NCBI GenBank assembly: GCA_963786985.1 | Contig: CAWBBL010000036.1 | Span: 15,154 to 79,153, forward strand | Length of the DNA stretch: 64,000 nucleotides | Direction of reading: 5' to 3' | DNA from: Desertimonas sp963786985 | GTDB lineage: Bacteria > Actinomycetota > Acidimicrobiia > Acidimicrobiales > Ilumatobacteraceae | Shown: positions 51,638 through 60,736 of the stretch, piece after piece | How the letters are laid out: the number at the start of each line of letters is the position of its first letter | Position numbering within the stretch: the first letter of the stretch is position 1 | The notes under the pieces: generated by a model | What the model was told of the DNA's origin: nothing | What the model saw: only the letters and a program-made list of their open reading frames with translations | Databases searched by the model: none | Translations under genes and position numbers: made by a program

Positions 51638-53137
51638 TCACCCGGCGGTCGTCGTCGACGCCTGCTGTGCTGGGGGCACGGTTGTCGAGGTGGAAGTTGT
51701 CGTCGTCGTCGATGTCGTCGGCGCCGGTGCGTTGATGCCGGCATCGTCGATGGCCTCCTGGAAGATCGCGGCGAGATCGCCGGTCTCCTCGGGATAGTTG
51801 CCGCTGACGAGGATCGACCACGTCATCCCGTCGGGACGGTGGACCACCATCGCGTGCGTGTTCTCGATCGTCCCGGTGTGCCCCCACGACTGGTTGGCGT
51901 AGGCCATCGTCGCCAGCCCGTACCACCGTTCGCCCGGTGAGGGGTAGGCGATCCCGGCCACCGGCTCACGCATCAGCTCGGCGAGATCGTCCGGCAAGGG
52001 ATGGAACCCCGGGTTGGTGTTGTCGAGTGAGTCGACGATCTTGACCACGTCGGTCGGCGTCGCCACCCACGAGCCGGCCCCGTCGAGCACCTCCATGTAG
52101 TTGCGGTTCGGAGACGAGGGGTGGACAACCTCGTCCGGGTTCGGGTCGAACGTCCCACCGAGACGCATGCCGTCGATCCCCAGGGGCGCGAGCAGACGCT
52201 CCCGGACGACGGTCTCGTAGGGCTTTCCCGTCACGGTCTCGATGAGGATCGACAGCAGACAGAAGTTCATCTGCGAGTACTCGTACGTCGTCCCGGGATC
52301 GAACTGGACTCCGGCGTCCAAACCGCGGGCGGCAGCCTCGCGGCACGACTCGACGCGGCGGGAGAAGAACGTGTCGTAGAACTCACTGAACCCGGACGTG
52401 TGCGAGAGCAGGTGGCGCACCGTGATCCCCGCCGGCGGCCGGCCGGTCACGTCGACGCCGAGTTGGTCTCCGAGCAGTTCGCCGACCGGATCGTCGAGGG
52501 TCAGCGTGCCATCAGCGACGAGCTGGAGGGCGACCGTGCCAGTGATCAACTTGGAGATGCTGGCGATGCGGAAGCGATCACTCACGTCGACCGGCTCGAG
52601 GACCACGGGGATCGTGGTGGTCGTCGATGTCGTCGTGGTTGCGATCGTCGACGCAGCGGCCGAATCCGTCGGCGGCTCCGGCGGCGGAAGAACGATGTTC
52701 GGTGAGTTGCGATCGCCGAACGACGCGGCATGGACCGGAACGCCATCGATGCTCACCGCCACCCCGAAGGCGAAGTCGCCGGCGCCGAGCAGGCGGTCCT
52801 GCAGAATCGCGTCGACTCGCGCCCACTCGATGTCGGTGGGCCGACCGAGCGTGCTGCTCGGCGCCCCGCCGCCGGCAGCCGGGCGCGGAGCCGTCGTCGA
52901 CGGCGTCGATGGTGCCATCGTTGTCGTGACGACCGGCGTGACGGGCGGAGCAGTGGGAACAAGGGTGGCGCCTTGGGCCGAGTCGTCGGTCAATGGGGTC
53001 GCGGTGGCGACGGGGGCCGGCTCCGCACTTGTCGCCGTCTCGGCGAGCGGACGCGACGCGGCACACCCCGCGGCAGCGACCGTGACGATCAGCGCCGTCA
53101 CGGCGGGCGCGCAGTGTCGCCACCTCGTCGAAATCAT
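51638..53137 (-). CDS. Lipoprotein serine hydrolase, class C beta-lactamase-like
   Basis: A 499-residue exported lipoprotein. A signal sequence ends in AAGC (about residue 25), followed by a Thr/Pro-rich linker. The serine-hydrolase domain has the SxxK motif ISKL in RIASISKLITGTVAL, the YxN motif YSQMN and the HTG triad GHTGTI. A second Thr-rich tail ends the protein (TSTTTTTSTSTTVPP). Such proteins are often D-amino-acid peptidases or esterases rather than true beta-lactamases. Probably anchored at the cell surface. Confidence 0.9.
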   Translation of the reverse strand: MISTRWRHCAPAVTALIVTVAAAGCAASRPLAETATSAEPAPVATATPLTDDSAQGATLVPTAPPVTPVVTTTMAPSTPSTTAPRPAAGGGAPSSTLGRPTDIEWARVDAILQDRLLGAGDFAFGVAVSIDGVPVHAASFGDRNSPNIVLPPPEPPTDSAAASTIATTTTSTTTTIPVVLEPVDVSDRFRIASISKLITGTVALQLVADGTLTLDDPVGELLGDQLGVDVTGRPPAGITVRHLLSHTSGFSEFYDTFFSRRVESCREAAARGLDAGVQFDPGTTYEYSQMNFCLLSILIETVTGKPYETVVRERLLAPLGIDGMRLGGTFDPNPDEVVHPSSPNRNYMEVLDGAGSWVATPTDVVKIVDSLDNTNPGFHPLPDDLAELMREPVAGIAYPSPGERWYGLATMAYANQSWGHTGTIENTHAMVVHRPDGMTWSILVSGNYPEETGDLAAIFQEAIDDAGINAPAPTTSTTTTTSTSTTVPPAQQASTTTAG

Positions 53138-53192
53138 GGCTCAACATCATCGCGGGAGTTCACGGCAATTCCGCCGCACCCCGGGGCGATGG

Positions 53193-54071
53193 TCACGGCG
53201 ACAGCACGGCGCGAGCGACGATGTCCGTTCCGAAGGCCGTGAGGATCGCCAGGTACAGCAGACCGGTCGCCGCCATCACGGCCGAGTACTGCCGCTCCTT
53301 GAGCGCCGCCTTGGTGACGAAGACGAGGACGATCGTCGTCACGGCACACGCCACCCACATCCAGCCGAGCATTCCGCCCCAGCCGTCGTCGATCGACCCC
53401 GACAACACACTCAGCATCCCCGTGGGAATCAGCAGGGCGACCACCTCGATCGGCCAGATGACGGCGACGGCGTCGACCAGCTCGTCGAGCAGGCGGCGCG
53501 GCAGGCCGGGCTGGACGAGGTACCAGTGGCCGAGGAGCATCGCGTCGGTGATCGACCCGAGAAACGCTGCTCCGACCAGTGTCCGGAGCACCGACAACGC
53601 CACCTCGCCGTCGGCATCGACGGCCGCCGCCAGCAGTCCCACCGTGCCGACGACGACGGGGACGAGGTCGAGCCGCGGGTCGAACTCCGCGGTGGTCCGC
53701 GGCCCTCGGCGAACTTCGCCCGACGGTCGCGCCGACTCGGCCCGATCGAAACCCGTCATCGCCGCGACTCGCGCCGACCTCCGGTCGTGCTCCAGCCGCT
53801 GCCCGCGAACTCCCGCAGACCGCTGCGCGACGGAGACCGCCAGCACACCGAGGCAGGCGGCGCCGGTGGCGGCAGCCGAGGCCTCGCGCACTGGGTTCGG
53901 GTCGGTGAGCAGCCCGGCGGCGAGCGCCCCGAAGGCGATCACGGCGTACACGCCGCGCAGTAGCCACCCATACCCGAGCCCGACCTCGCGGTGTCGCGTG
54001 GTGAACCAGCAGAACGCCATTCCCCCGACGGCCCATTGCAGCAGCACGGTGGCGGCCTCGAGGCGGATCAC
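53193..54071 (-). CDS. Hypothetical multi-pass membrane protein
   Basis: A 292-residue protein with about eight hydrophobic segments, for example LLQWAVGGMAFCWF, VYAVIAFGALAAGLL, VVGTVGLLAAAVDA and WMWVACAVTTIVLVFVTKAAL. A basic hydrophilic loop of about 45 residues lies between helices three and four. No family is recognised with confidence. It starts with GTG, and the gene before it on the same strand is 55 bp away. Divergent from a lipoprotein gene. Confidence 0.75.
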   Translation of the reverse strand: MIRLEAATVLLQWAVGGMAFCWFTTRHREVGLGYGWLLRGVYAVIAFGALAAGLLTDPNPVREASAAATGAACLGVLAVSVAQRSAGVRGQRLEHDRRSARVAAMTGFDRAESARPSGEVRRGPRTTAEFDPRLDLVPVVVGTVGLLAAAVDADGEVALSVLRTLVGAAFLGSITDAMLLGHWYLVQPGLPRRLLDELVDAVAVIWPIEVVALLIPTGMLSVLSGSIDDGWGGMLGWMWVACAVTTIVLVFVTKAALKERQYSAVMAATGLLYLAILTAFGTDIVARAVLSP

Positions 54072-54124
54072 GCGGCGGAGGGTACCGTCGCCTCTCGGCG
54101 ACAGCGGCCTAGCCTGGCGCCGCG

Positions 54125-54781
54125 ATGAACGACCGTCGACCCACCCGGCCCTGGCTCGGCGGCCTGCTCCCGCTCGCCGCGACGCTCGCCGTCGCCGTCG
54201 GAATGTCTGGTTGCTTCACCGGCGAACGCCCGACGCTCGCCGATGAGCCGACCACCGGCTCGCCGGCCGTCGACGCCGTCGTTGAACGCGTGAGATCGCT
54301 CGGCGACGCCGTGTACACCGCCAGCTACGACGTGGTCACGACGTTCGACAACACGACGACTCCGGTGCGCGCCGCGCAGTCGGGAACCAGCCGGCGCTCG
54401 TTGACGATCGGCGACGTTCGCTACCTCGTCGACGGGCCGTCGACCCGCACCTGCACCGTGTCGACCGGCGAGTGCACGGACACGATCGACGCGGCGCGGG
54501 TCAGCGACGTGCAGATGACACCGGACTTCTTCGGCACCAGCCTGGCAGCCCGACTGCGCCACGACGCCGAGGTCGCCGTCGCCGATCCGACAACTTCGAC
54601 CGAAGACATCCAAGGTCAGCCGGCGGCGTGCACGTCGATCCCCGTCGACGGGTCGACGAACACCTATTGCGTTCTCGACAACGGCGTGCTCGGGCGCATG
54701 GAGGCCGGCGACCTCGTGATCACGATGACCGCCTACGAGCCCGGCGCCGACGCCAGCCTGTTCACCGAAGGCGGCGACTGA
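54125..54781 (+). CDS. Hypothetical lipoprotein
   Basis: A 218-residue exported lipoprotein. The signal LLPLAATLAVAVGMSGC ends in the lipobox MSGC. The mature part contains VDAVVERVRSLGDAVYTASYDVVTTFDN and two Cys pairs that could form disulfides (CTVSTGEC and CTSIP/YCVLD). It looks like the lipid-binding or LppX-like fold group, but without firm evidence. It is followed by a repeat and then a convergent peptidase gene. Confidence 0.8.
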   Translation: MNDRRPTRPWLGGLLPLAATLAVAVGMSGCFTGERPTLADEPTTGSPAVDAVVERVRSLGDAVYTASYDVVTTFDNTTTPVRAAQSGTSRRSLTIGDVRYLVDGPSTRTCTVSTGECTDTIDAARVSDVQMTPDFFGTSLAARLRHDAEVAVADPTTSTEDIQGQPAACTSIPVDGSTNTYCVLDNGVLGRMEAGDLVITMTAYEPGADASLFTEGGD

Positions 54782-54808
54782 CCCAACCCCACCCGAGGGT
54801 TTGCGTCA

Positions 54809-54871
54809 ACCCGAGTGTTTCCGGCGGCACCTGTCGGCCGCAGACACTCGGGTCGCCGGAAACACTCGGGT
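54809..54871. repeat. Intergenic palindrome, CCCGAGTGTTTCCGGC family, copy 1
   Basis: Inverted repeat with 18-bp arms (ACCCGAGTGTTTCCGGCG at 54809-54826 and its complement at 54854-54871). A further ACACTCGGGT lies in the loop. The same core CCCGAGTGTTTCCGGC recurs at 63525-63540. It is between convergent genes and may be a terminator. Confidence 0.8.
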
Positions 54872-54880
54872 GGAGCGCGG

Positions 54881-55978
54881 TCAGACGGAGACGAGGGAGT
54901 GGTCGGCGTTGTTCAAGCGCTGCGGGCCGGCTTCGCTGGCGACAACGATGTCCTCCAGGCGGATTCCCCACCGTCCGCCGATGTAGATCCCCGGCTCGAT
55001 GCTGAACGCGTGGCCGGGGGCCAACGGCTCGGTGTTGCCGGCGATGATGTACGGGTCCTCGTGCTCCTCGAGGCCGATGCCGTGTCCGGTGCGGTGGATG
55101 AAGTACTCCCCAAAGCCGGCGTCGGCGATGATCCGGCGGGCGGCCCGATCGACGTCCTCACACGACGTGCCGACGGTCGCCGCAGCGACCGATGCCGCCT
55201 GGGCGGTGTGCAGCACGGCGTAGGCATCGGCGATGTCCGCGGGTGGCGCACCGGTGAACACGCAGCGCGTGATGTCGCTGCAGTAGCCGTTCATCGTGCC
55301 GCCGAAGTCGCAGAGCACGACCTCGTCGGCGGCGATGACCCGGCTCGAAGCATGGTGGTGCGGGCTGGCCGCATTCTCCCCGGCAGCGACGATTGCGAAG
55401 TTGACCTTGTCGTGACCCTCGGCCAGGAGCCGGGCCGAGATGTCGGCGGAGACCTCGGCCTCGGTGCGCCCGACCAGGGCGATGTCACCGGCGTGCAACT
55501 GCGCAGCGACCCGATCGGCGGCGGCGCCGGCGGCGCGCAGCGCGGCGATCTCGGTGTCGTCCTTGATCGTGCGCAACGGGCCGACGACGTCGACGGCCCG
55601 CCGGTACGACGCCTCCGGAAGGTGCGGCAGTAACTCGACGAGGAAGCGCGCCCACATCTGATCGCCGACCGCCAACGTCGATGCCGCACCGCACAGGCGG
55701 GCGACGATCTCGACGGGATCGGCGGATTCCGGCCATGGCTGCACGGTGAACACATCCGGCTGCTCGACGACCCTCCGGGCCTCCAGTTCCGGCACGACGA
55801 GCGTCGCCTCGCCGTCCCGGGGCACGACGAACATCGTCAGGCGCTCGAGAGCCATGGCGTAGTAGCCGGTGAGATAGGGCAGGTCGTGACCGACGGACAG
55901 GAGGAGCACGTCGATGGCCTGATCGGCCATCGCCTTGCGAACGCGGTCGAGTCGATCGATGTACTGAGTGCTACTCAT
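54881..55978 (-). CDS. M24-family Xaa-Pro aminopeptidase-like protein
   Basis: A 365-residue metallopeptidase of the PepQ/PepP type. The C-terminal pita-bread domain has metal ligands in VVLCDFGGTMNGYCSDITR (Asp), HRTGHGIGLEEHEDP (His) and FSIEPGIYIGGRWGIRLEDIV (Glu). The N-terminal creatinase-like domain is complete. It cuts dipeptides or peptides with proline at the second position. The ATG at 55978 has AGGAGAT eight bases upstream, so the extended frame to 56035 is not used. Its start overlaps the end of lipB-lipA by 8 bp. Confidence 0.92.
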   Translation of the reverse strand: MSSTQYIDRLDRVRKAMADQAIDVLLLSVGHDLPYLTGYYAMALERLTMFVVPRDGEATLVVPELEARRVVEQPDVFTVQPWPESADPVEIVARLCGAASTLAVGDQMWARFLVELLPHLPEASYRRAVDVVGPLRTIKDDTEIAALRAAGAAADRVAAQLHAGDIALVGRTEAEVSADISARLLAEGHDKVNFAIVAAGENAASPHHHASSRVIAADEVVLCDFGGTMNGYCSDITRCVFTGAPPADIADAYAVLHTAQAASVAAATVGTSCEDVDRAARRIIADAGFGEYFIHRTGHGIGLEEHEDPYIIAGNTEPLAPGHAFSIEPGIYIGGRWGIRLEDIVVASEAGPQRLNNADHSLVSV

Positions 55979-57722
55979 GGTGATCTCCTGGTACAGATGC
56001 GAGCGAGCGAGCGCCGGCGAGGGAATGGCCGCCATCGGCCTGCGTGGCCGGGGAATGCAGAGACAACGCCGACTTGGCGTGATAGCTCGACCTGGTGAGC
56101 GGACTGGCTTCGACGTGGCCGATCCCGAGGCTCGTGCCGAGCGCGGCCCACTCCGCGAATCGTGCCGGTTCGACCCAGCGATCGACCGGGATGTGGTGCG
56201 ACGTCGGGCGGAGGTACTGGCCGATGGTGACGATGTCGACGCCGATGGCCGCGAGATCGGCGAGCAAGCCGTCGACCTCGGCGTCAGTCTCGCCGAGGCC
56301 GACCATCAGGCCGGATTTGGTCACGAGGCCGGCGGCCTTGGCCCTGGCGAGCACCGCCAGGCTACGGCCGTAGCCGGCCGAGGGGCGCACGGCCCGCTGC
56401 AGCCGGGCGACGGTCTCGACGTTGTGGTTGAGCACATCGGGGCGGACCTCGAACAGCGTGGCCAGGGCGTCGGCGCTGCCATGGACATCGGAGATCAACG
56501 TCTCGACTCGCGCCTGCGGACGCCGCCGGCGGATCGCTTCGACACACGCCGCGACGTGGGCCATTCCACCATCGGCGAGGTCGTCACGGGCGACCATCGT
56601 CAGCACGACGTGATCGAGGGCCATCCGGTCGATCGCCTCGGCCACCCGCGCCGGCTCGTCGGCAGCCGGCGCCTCCGGCTTGCGCGTGTCGACGAGGCAG
56701 AAGCCGCACGCCCTGGTGCACCGATCGCCGAGGACCATGAACGTCGCCGTTCCGTCGGCCCAGCACTCCGACAGGTTGGGACACCCGGCGTCCTCGCACA
56801 CGGTGACCAGGCCGAGCGCGCGAATGGTCCGCTTCAGGTCGAGCACGGGTGCGGTGTGGTGAACCTTGGGGCGCAGCCAGTCGGGCTTCCGAGCGGAGAT
56901 CGACAGCCCGTCGACGACGCCCGCTGCGGCGAGACGCGATGTCAGGCGCACCGGCGTGCCCTGCCGTTCGGGACGCACGACGTCGCCGCGGGTCTGGGCG
57001 GTGCCCAGGAGTCCAGGTCCGGCGCCGCGGGAGAACAGCGAGAGATCCTCTGGGCGGTGCCGCCAGGCGACGTCCTGGCGTTCCATCCGACCGTGTCCCC
57101 AGCGCTCGCCGGCGATGCGCGCGAGGACGTCGACGACCTCGCGCATCTCGACGTCAACGCCTTCTTCGCGCAGCGACGTGACGGGCCGGTCACCGATTCC
57201 GCATGCCACGATGTGCTGGCGCAGGTAGGCCATGTCGGGGGCGACGTTGAGGGCGAAGCCGTGCATCGTCCGGCCGCCCTTGAGACGCACCCCGATGGCA
57301 CAGATCTTGCGCGGGTTGCGACCGCCGGCGTCGACCCACACCCCCGGGTACTCGGTGAGGCGGCCAGCGGTCACGCCGAAGGCGGCGAGCGTGTCGATGA
57401 CGACCTGCTCGACGTTGTTGACGTGGCCGGCGGCGTCGAGCTTGTTGGCGACGCTGAGGATCGGATAGCCGACGAGTTGACCAGGTCCGTGATAGGTGAT
57501 GTCGCCGCCGCGGCTCACCGCCACCAGCTCGGCGCCGACATCGGCGGGCCGGCACCGGAGGTTGTGGTCGAGGTCCGACCGCGGCCCGTAGGTGAACACG
57601 TGGGGATGCTCGAGGAGCAGCAGATGCTGCTCGATGCGGCCGCCGAACAGGGCTTCTTGGACGGCGAGCGCCTCGCTGTAGGGCACCGTCCCCAACCAGC
57701 GAACCCGCAACGGACCTGTCAC
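55971..57722 (-). CDS. lipB-lipA: Octanoyltransferase-lipoyl synthase fusion (LipB-LipA)
   Basis: A 583-residue single-chain fusion. Residues 1-215 are LipB, which moves octanoate from ACP to lipoyl domains: RGGDITYHGPGQL at 71-83, the conserved Lys139 in RKICAIG and the catalytic Cys174 in VACGIGD. Residues about 275-553 are the radical-SAM lipoyl synthase, which inserts two sulfurs: auxiliary-cluster Cys309, Cys314 and Cys320 (VCEDAGCPNLSEC), SAM-cluster Cys335, Cys339 and Cys342 (CTRACGFC), and the final RSSY. The linker is about 60 residues with no stop; a GTG at 56951 could make separate LipA too. The last 30 residues come from a dispersed repeat. The genes before it encode the lipoylated E2 and E3. 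Confidence 0.93.
   Translation of the reverse strand: MTGPLRVRWLGTVPYSEALAVQEALFGGRIEQHLLLLEHPHVFTYGPRSDLDHNLRCRPADVGAELVAVSRGGDITYHGPGQLVGYPILSVANKLDAAGHVNNVEQVVIDTLAAFGVTAGRLTEYPGVWVDAGGRNPRKICAIGVRLKGGRTMHGFALNVAPDMAYLRQHIVACGIGDRPVTSLREEGVDVEMREVVDVLARIAGERWGHGRMERQDVAWRHRPEDLSLFSRGAGPGLLGTAQTRGDVVRPERQGTPVRLTSRLAAAGVVDGLSISARKPDWLRPKVHHTAPVLDLKRTIRALGLVTVCEDAGCPNLSECWADGTATFMVLGDRCTRACGFCLVDTRKPEAPAADEPARVAEAIDRMALDHVVLTMVARDDLADGGMAHVAACVEAIRRRRPQARVETLISDVHGSADALATLFEVRPDVLNHNVETVARLQRAVRPSAGYGRSLAVLARAKAAGLVTKSGLMVGLGETDAEVDGLLADLAAIGVDIVTIGQYLRPTSHHIPVDRWVEPARFAEWAALGTSLGIGHVEASPLTRSSYHAKSALSLHSPATQADGGHSLAGARSLASVPGDHHE
55997..56059 (+). repeat. Leader repeat, copy 4 (inside the end of lipB-lipA)
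   Basis: It begins ATGCGAGCGAGCGAGCGCC and ends TGCGTGGCCGGGGAATGCA. It is in the same plus orientation as copies 1-3, but here it lies antisense within the last 30 codons of the minus-strand lipB-lipA gene. It encodes the C-terminal tail (SPATQA...SLAGARSLA) that other LipA proteins lack. Confidence 0.8.
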
Positions 57723-57754
57723 GGTTTCACCGTACCGGCCGAGCCGTTGAGTCG

Positions 57755-59260
57755 TCAGAGCTCCGTCGACCAGTCCTTGGTCTCCAGGATCTCCTTGACC
57801 CGCACGAGGAAGCCAGCGGCGTAGGCGCCGTCGAACGCTCGGTGGTCCCAGGCCATCGCCAGGTTGCCGACCGGATGGACGACGATCGCCTCCGTTCCGT
57901 CTGGCAGCGTGGCGACCACCGGCTTGCGCACGATGGCGTCGGTCGACAGGATCGCCACCTGCGGCTGGTTGATGATCGGGAACGTGAGCACCGAGCCCGC
58001 CGAACCGTTGTTGGAGATCGTGAACGTGCCACCGGAGATCTCGTCGGGCAGCAACTTCTTCGTGCGAGCTCGCCCAGCGAGGTCGTAGATCTCCTTGGCG
58101 ATGGCGCCGAGCCGCTTGCCCTCAGCGCCGCGGATCACCGGGACGATGAGGCCCTCGTAGTCGAGGTCGACGGCGATGCCCAGATCGATGTAGCCGTGGA
58201 CGATCAGCTCTCCGTCACCCACGCTGGCGTTGAGGTGGGGGAACTCGTCGAGGGCATCGACGACGGCTCGGCTGATGAACGGAAGGTAGGTGAGGCTGAA
58301 CCCCTCGTCTGCTTTCCACTGCGTCTTGACCTTGCCCCGGGTGACGTCGACGTTGTGGAAGTCGACCTCGACGACGCTCAGGGCGTGCGGGCTGGTGGCC
58401 TTCGAGGTGATCATCGCCGCGCCGGTGAGCTTGCGGATCTTGCTCAGCTTGATGGCCTCGTCGCGATCGGAGGCCGCCGGGGCGGGAGCTGCCGGCGCGG
58501 CGGGTGCCGCGGCTGCCGGAACCGGTGGTGCGGCCTGGGCCGGTGCTGCCGGAGCCTTGGCTGCTGGCTGAGCCGGGGTCGGTTCCTGCGGAGCAACGGC
58601 TGCCGGAGCGGGGGCCTGGCCTTTGGCCAACGTGTCGATGTGGTCGAGTACGTCGTCTCGCGTGATCCGTCCGCCCGGTCCGGTGCCGCTGATCGCTGCC
58701 GGGTCGAGGCCGTGCTCGTTGACGAGGCGGCGCACGACTGGCGACAGCAACTTTCCGGCGGCGCCCGACGGGGCTGCGTCGTCGGCCGGGGCGGCGGCCG
58801 GTGCCGGCGCCGGCTGGGCTGACGCCTGGGTCGGTGCGGTCTCGGGCTGCGGCGCGGGCTCCGGTTCGGGTTCGGGTTCGGGTTCGGGCGCGGGCGCCTG
58901 CTCCGGGGCCGGTGCCTCGGCGGCCGGGGCCTCCTCGGCCGGCGCTTGCTCGGCCGGGGCTTCCTCGGCCGGAGCTTCCTCGGCCGGCGCTTCCTCGGCG
59001 GCCGGAGCCGCCGTCGGCGCGTCGTCTCCTTCGGAGACCACGGCGATCACCGTGCCGACGGACACGGTCTCCCCCTCCGGCACGCGGATCTCGGAGATCG
59101 TGCCGGCCACCGGCGACGGCACCTCGGTGTCGACCTTGTCGGTGGACACCTCGAACAACGGCTCGTCAGCGTTGACGTTGTCGCCGACCGCCTTGAACCA
59201 CTGCGTGATCGTTCCCTCGGTGACGGTCTCGCCGAGTTGCGGGAGCGTGACTTCAGCCAA
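57755..59260 (-). CDS. 2-oxoacid dehydrogenase E2 (dihydrolipoamide acyltransferase)
   Basis: A 501-residue E2 component. One N-terminal lipoyl domain has the lipoylated Lys in FEVSTDKVDTEVPS (about residue 43). An Ala/Glu/Pro-rich linker follows, then a peripheral-subunit-binding domain (LLSPVVRRLVNEHGLDP, GTGPGGRITRDDV) and a second Ala/Pro linker. The catalytic domain ends in the active-site WDHRAFDGAYAAGFL. It may be SucB (2-oxoglutarate) or the pyruvate E2; the sequence does not settle this. The genes on either side encode E3 and the lipoylation enzyme, so this is a lipoate-dependent complex unit; E1 is absent from the window. Confidence 0.92.
   Translation of the reverse strand: MAEVTLPQLGETVTEGTITQWFKAVGDNVNADEPLFEVSTDKVDTEVPSPVAGTISEIRVPEGETVSVGTVIAVVSEGDDAPTAAPAAEEAPAEEAPAEEAPAEQAPAEEAPAAEAPAPEQAPAPEPEPEPEPEPAPQPETAPTQASAQPAPAPAAAPADDAAPSGAAGKLLSPVVRRLVNEHGLDPAAISGTGPGGRITRDDVLDHIDTLAKGQAPAPAAVAPQEPTPAQPAAKAPAAPAQAAPPVPAAAAPAAPAAPAPAASDRDEAIKLSKIRKLTGAAMITSKATSPHALSVVEVDFHNVDVTRGKVKTQWKADEGFSLTYLPFISRAVVDALDEFPHLNASVGDGELIVHGYIDLGIAVDLDYEGLIVPVIRGAEGKRLGAIAKEIYDLAGRARTKKLLPDEISGGTFTISNNGSAGSVLTFPIINQPQVAILSTDAIVRKPVVATLPDGTEAIVVHPVGNLAMAWDHRAFDGAYAAGFLVRVKEILETKDWSTEL
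58863..58998 (-). repeat. Low-complexity tandem repeats in the E2 linker
   Basis: Four GGTTCG hexamers (58863-58886, read on the plus strand) and several 15-bp units with the core CCTCGGCCGG (about 58919-58998). On the coding strand they give EPEPEPEP and repeated APAEE units. Such repeats in E2 linkers allow lipoyl-arm swinging and change copy number easily. Confidence 0.8.
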
Positions 59261-59284
59261 TGTCTGAATCCTTTCTCGTACCGG

Positions 59285-60688
59285 TCAGCCGTTGAAGTTG
59301 CGACCGGTGAGCGTCAACACAGTCTCGCCGAACAGTTCGGTGAGGCTCGGATGCGGCTGGATGAACTCGGCGACCTCGTCGACGGTGGCCTCCCAGTTGA
59401 CAGCCAGGTAGCCACCGCTCAGCAGCTCGGTGACCCACGGTCCGACCATGTGCACACCAAGGATGCGACCGGGCCGCCCATCGCTACCGACTTCGGCGAT
59501 GATCTTGGCGAGGCCATCGGTCTCCCCGAGAATCTGCGCCCGCGAGTTCGCCCGGAACGGGTGCTTGGCGACCACCACCTCGTGGCCCGCTGCCTTGGCC
59601 TCCTCCTCGCCCGGACCCGCCCAGGCCACCTCCGGATGGCAGTAGATCGCCCACGGCACCCTGTCGTACTGCACCGGCATCGGCGACTCGCCGAGCGCCT
59701 GCTTGACGACGAGGATCGCCTCGGCGTAGCCGACGTGGGCGAGTTGCGGGGTGTCGATCAGATCGCCGATGGCGTACACGCCCGGTTCGCCCGTGCGGCA
59801 GAACTCGTCGACCTCGACGAAACCACGCGGGCTGACGACGACACCGGTGCCTTCCAGACCGAGCTCGTCGGCGTACGGCCGGCGTCCCACCGAGACGATG
59901 ACGATGTCGACCTTGAGCTCCTCGTTGTCGCCGAACGTGACGACCGTGCCACCCTTGTCGCGCGGTCGGTGACCGGTCACCGGAACTCCCGTGCGAATGT
60001 CGATCTTCTTCTTCTTGAACGAGCGCACGACGACGTTGGCGACATCCTTGTCGAGCCCTGGGAGGATCTTCGGCAACGCTTCGAGGATCGTCACCTCCGA
60101 CCCGAGGTCGGCGAACGTCGAGGCGAACTCGCAGCCGATCGCCCCGCCGCCGATGACGGCGACACGGTGCGGGACGAAGTCGATGTCGAGGACCTCGTCG
60201 CTCGTCATGATCGGTCCGCCCCGCTCGAAGTTGGGGATCAGCCGGGGCACCGAGCCGGCGGCGAGGATCACCGTCGACCCGGTGATCTCGGTCGTCGACC
60301 CGTCGCTGCTCGTGACCGTGACCGTGCGGTCGGGGCCGAGCCGGCCCACGCCGTTGAACACCTCGACGTTGCGGTTCTTGCACATCCCCGCAATGCCTCC
60401 GACGAGGCCGGCGACGATCTTCTGCTTGCGCTGCTGGGTGACGGCGAAGTTGACGGTCGGAGCACTCGACTCGATGCCGAAGTCGGCGGCGTGGTCGACA
60501 TGGCGATACACGGCAGCGGTTTCCAGGAAGGCCTTGGCCGGAATGCATCCGCGGTTGAGACAGGTGCCCCCGAGGGTCGCATCCTTCTCCACGAGCGCCG
60601 CCTTCAGGCCCGCCGAAGCGGCATAGAGGACAGCGGAGTAGCCGCCCGGGCCACCACCGATCACTACGAGGTCGAATTGCTCAGCCAT
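59285..60688 (-). CDS. lpdA: Dihydrolipoyl dehydrogenase (E3)
   Basis: A 467-residue FAD disulfide oxidoreductase that reoxidises dihydrolipoamide with NAD. The FAD motif GGGPGGYSA is near residue 11, the redox pair is GGTCLNRGCIPAK, the NAD motif GGGAIGCEFA lies near 180, and the interface His-Glu pair is in HPSLTEL near the C-terminus. The ATG at 60688 is chosen over the GTG four codons upstream. It precedes the E2 gene by 24 bp in the same direction and is probably co-transcribed with it. Confidence 0.95.
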   Translation of the reverse strand: MAEQFDLVVIGGGPGGYSAVLYAASAGLKAALVEKDATLGGTCLNRGCIPAKAFLETAAVYRHVDHAADFGIESSAPTVNFAVTQQRKQKIVAGLVGGIAGMCKNRNVEVFNGVGRLGPDRTVTVTSSDGSTTEITGSTVILAAGSVPRLIPNFERGGPIMTSDEVLDIDFVPHRVAVIGGGAIGCEFASTFADLGSEVTILEALPKILPGLDKDVANVVVRSFKKKKIDIRTGVPVTGHRPRDKGGTVVTFGDNEELKVDIVIVSVGRRPYADELGLEGTGVVVSPRGFVEVDEFCRTGEPGVYAIGDLIDTPQLAHVGYAEAILVVKQALGESPMPVQYDRVPWAIYCHPEVAWAGPGEEEAKAAGHEVVVAKHPFRANSRAQILGETDGLAKIIAEVGSDGRPGRILGVHMVGPWVTELLSGGYLAVNWEATVDEVAEFIQPHPSLTELFGETVLTLTGRNFNG

Positions 60689-60736
60689 GCGCCGAGTCAC
60701 GGTAGCGCCGCGTGACCGGCGCCGCGGGCGGCAGCG

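Noticed and set aside
58863..58998. Tandem repeat as a separate satellite element
   Set aside because: It is in frame inside the E2 linker and codes for the usual Ala/Pro/Glu repeats of the family.
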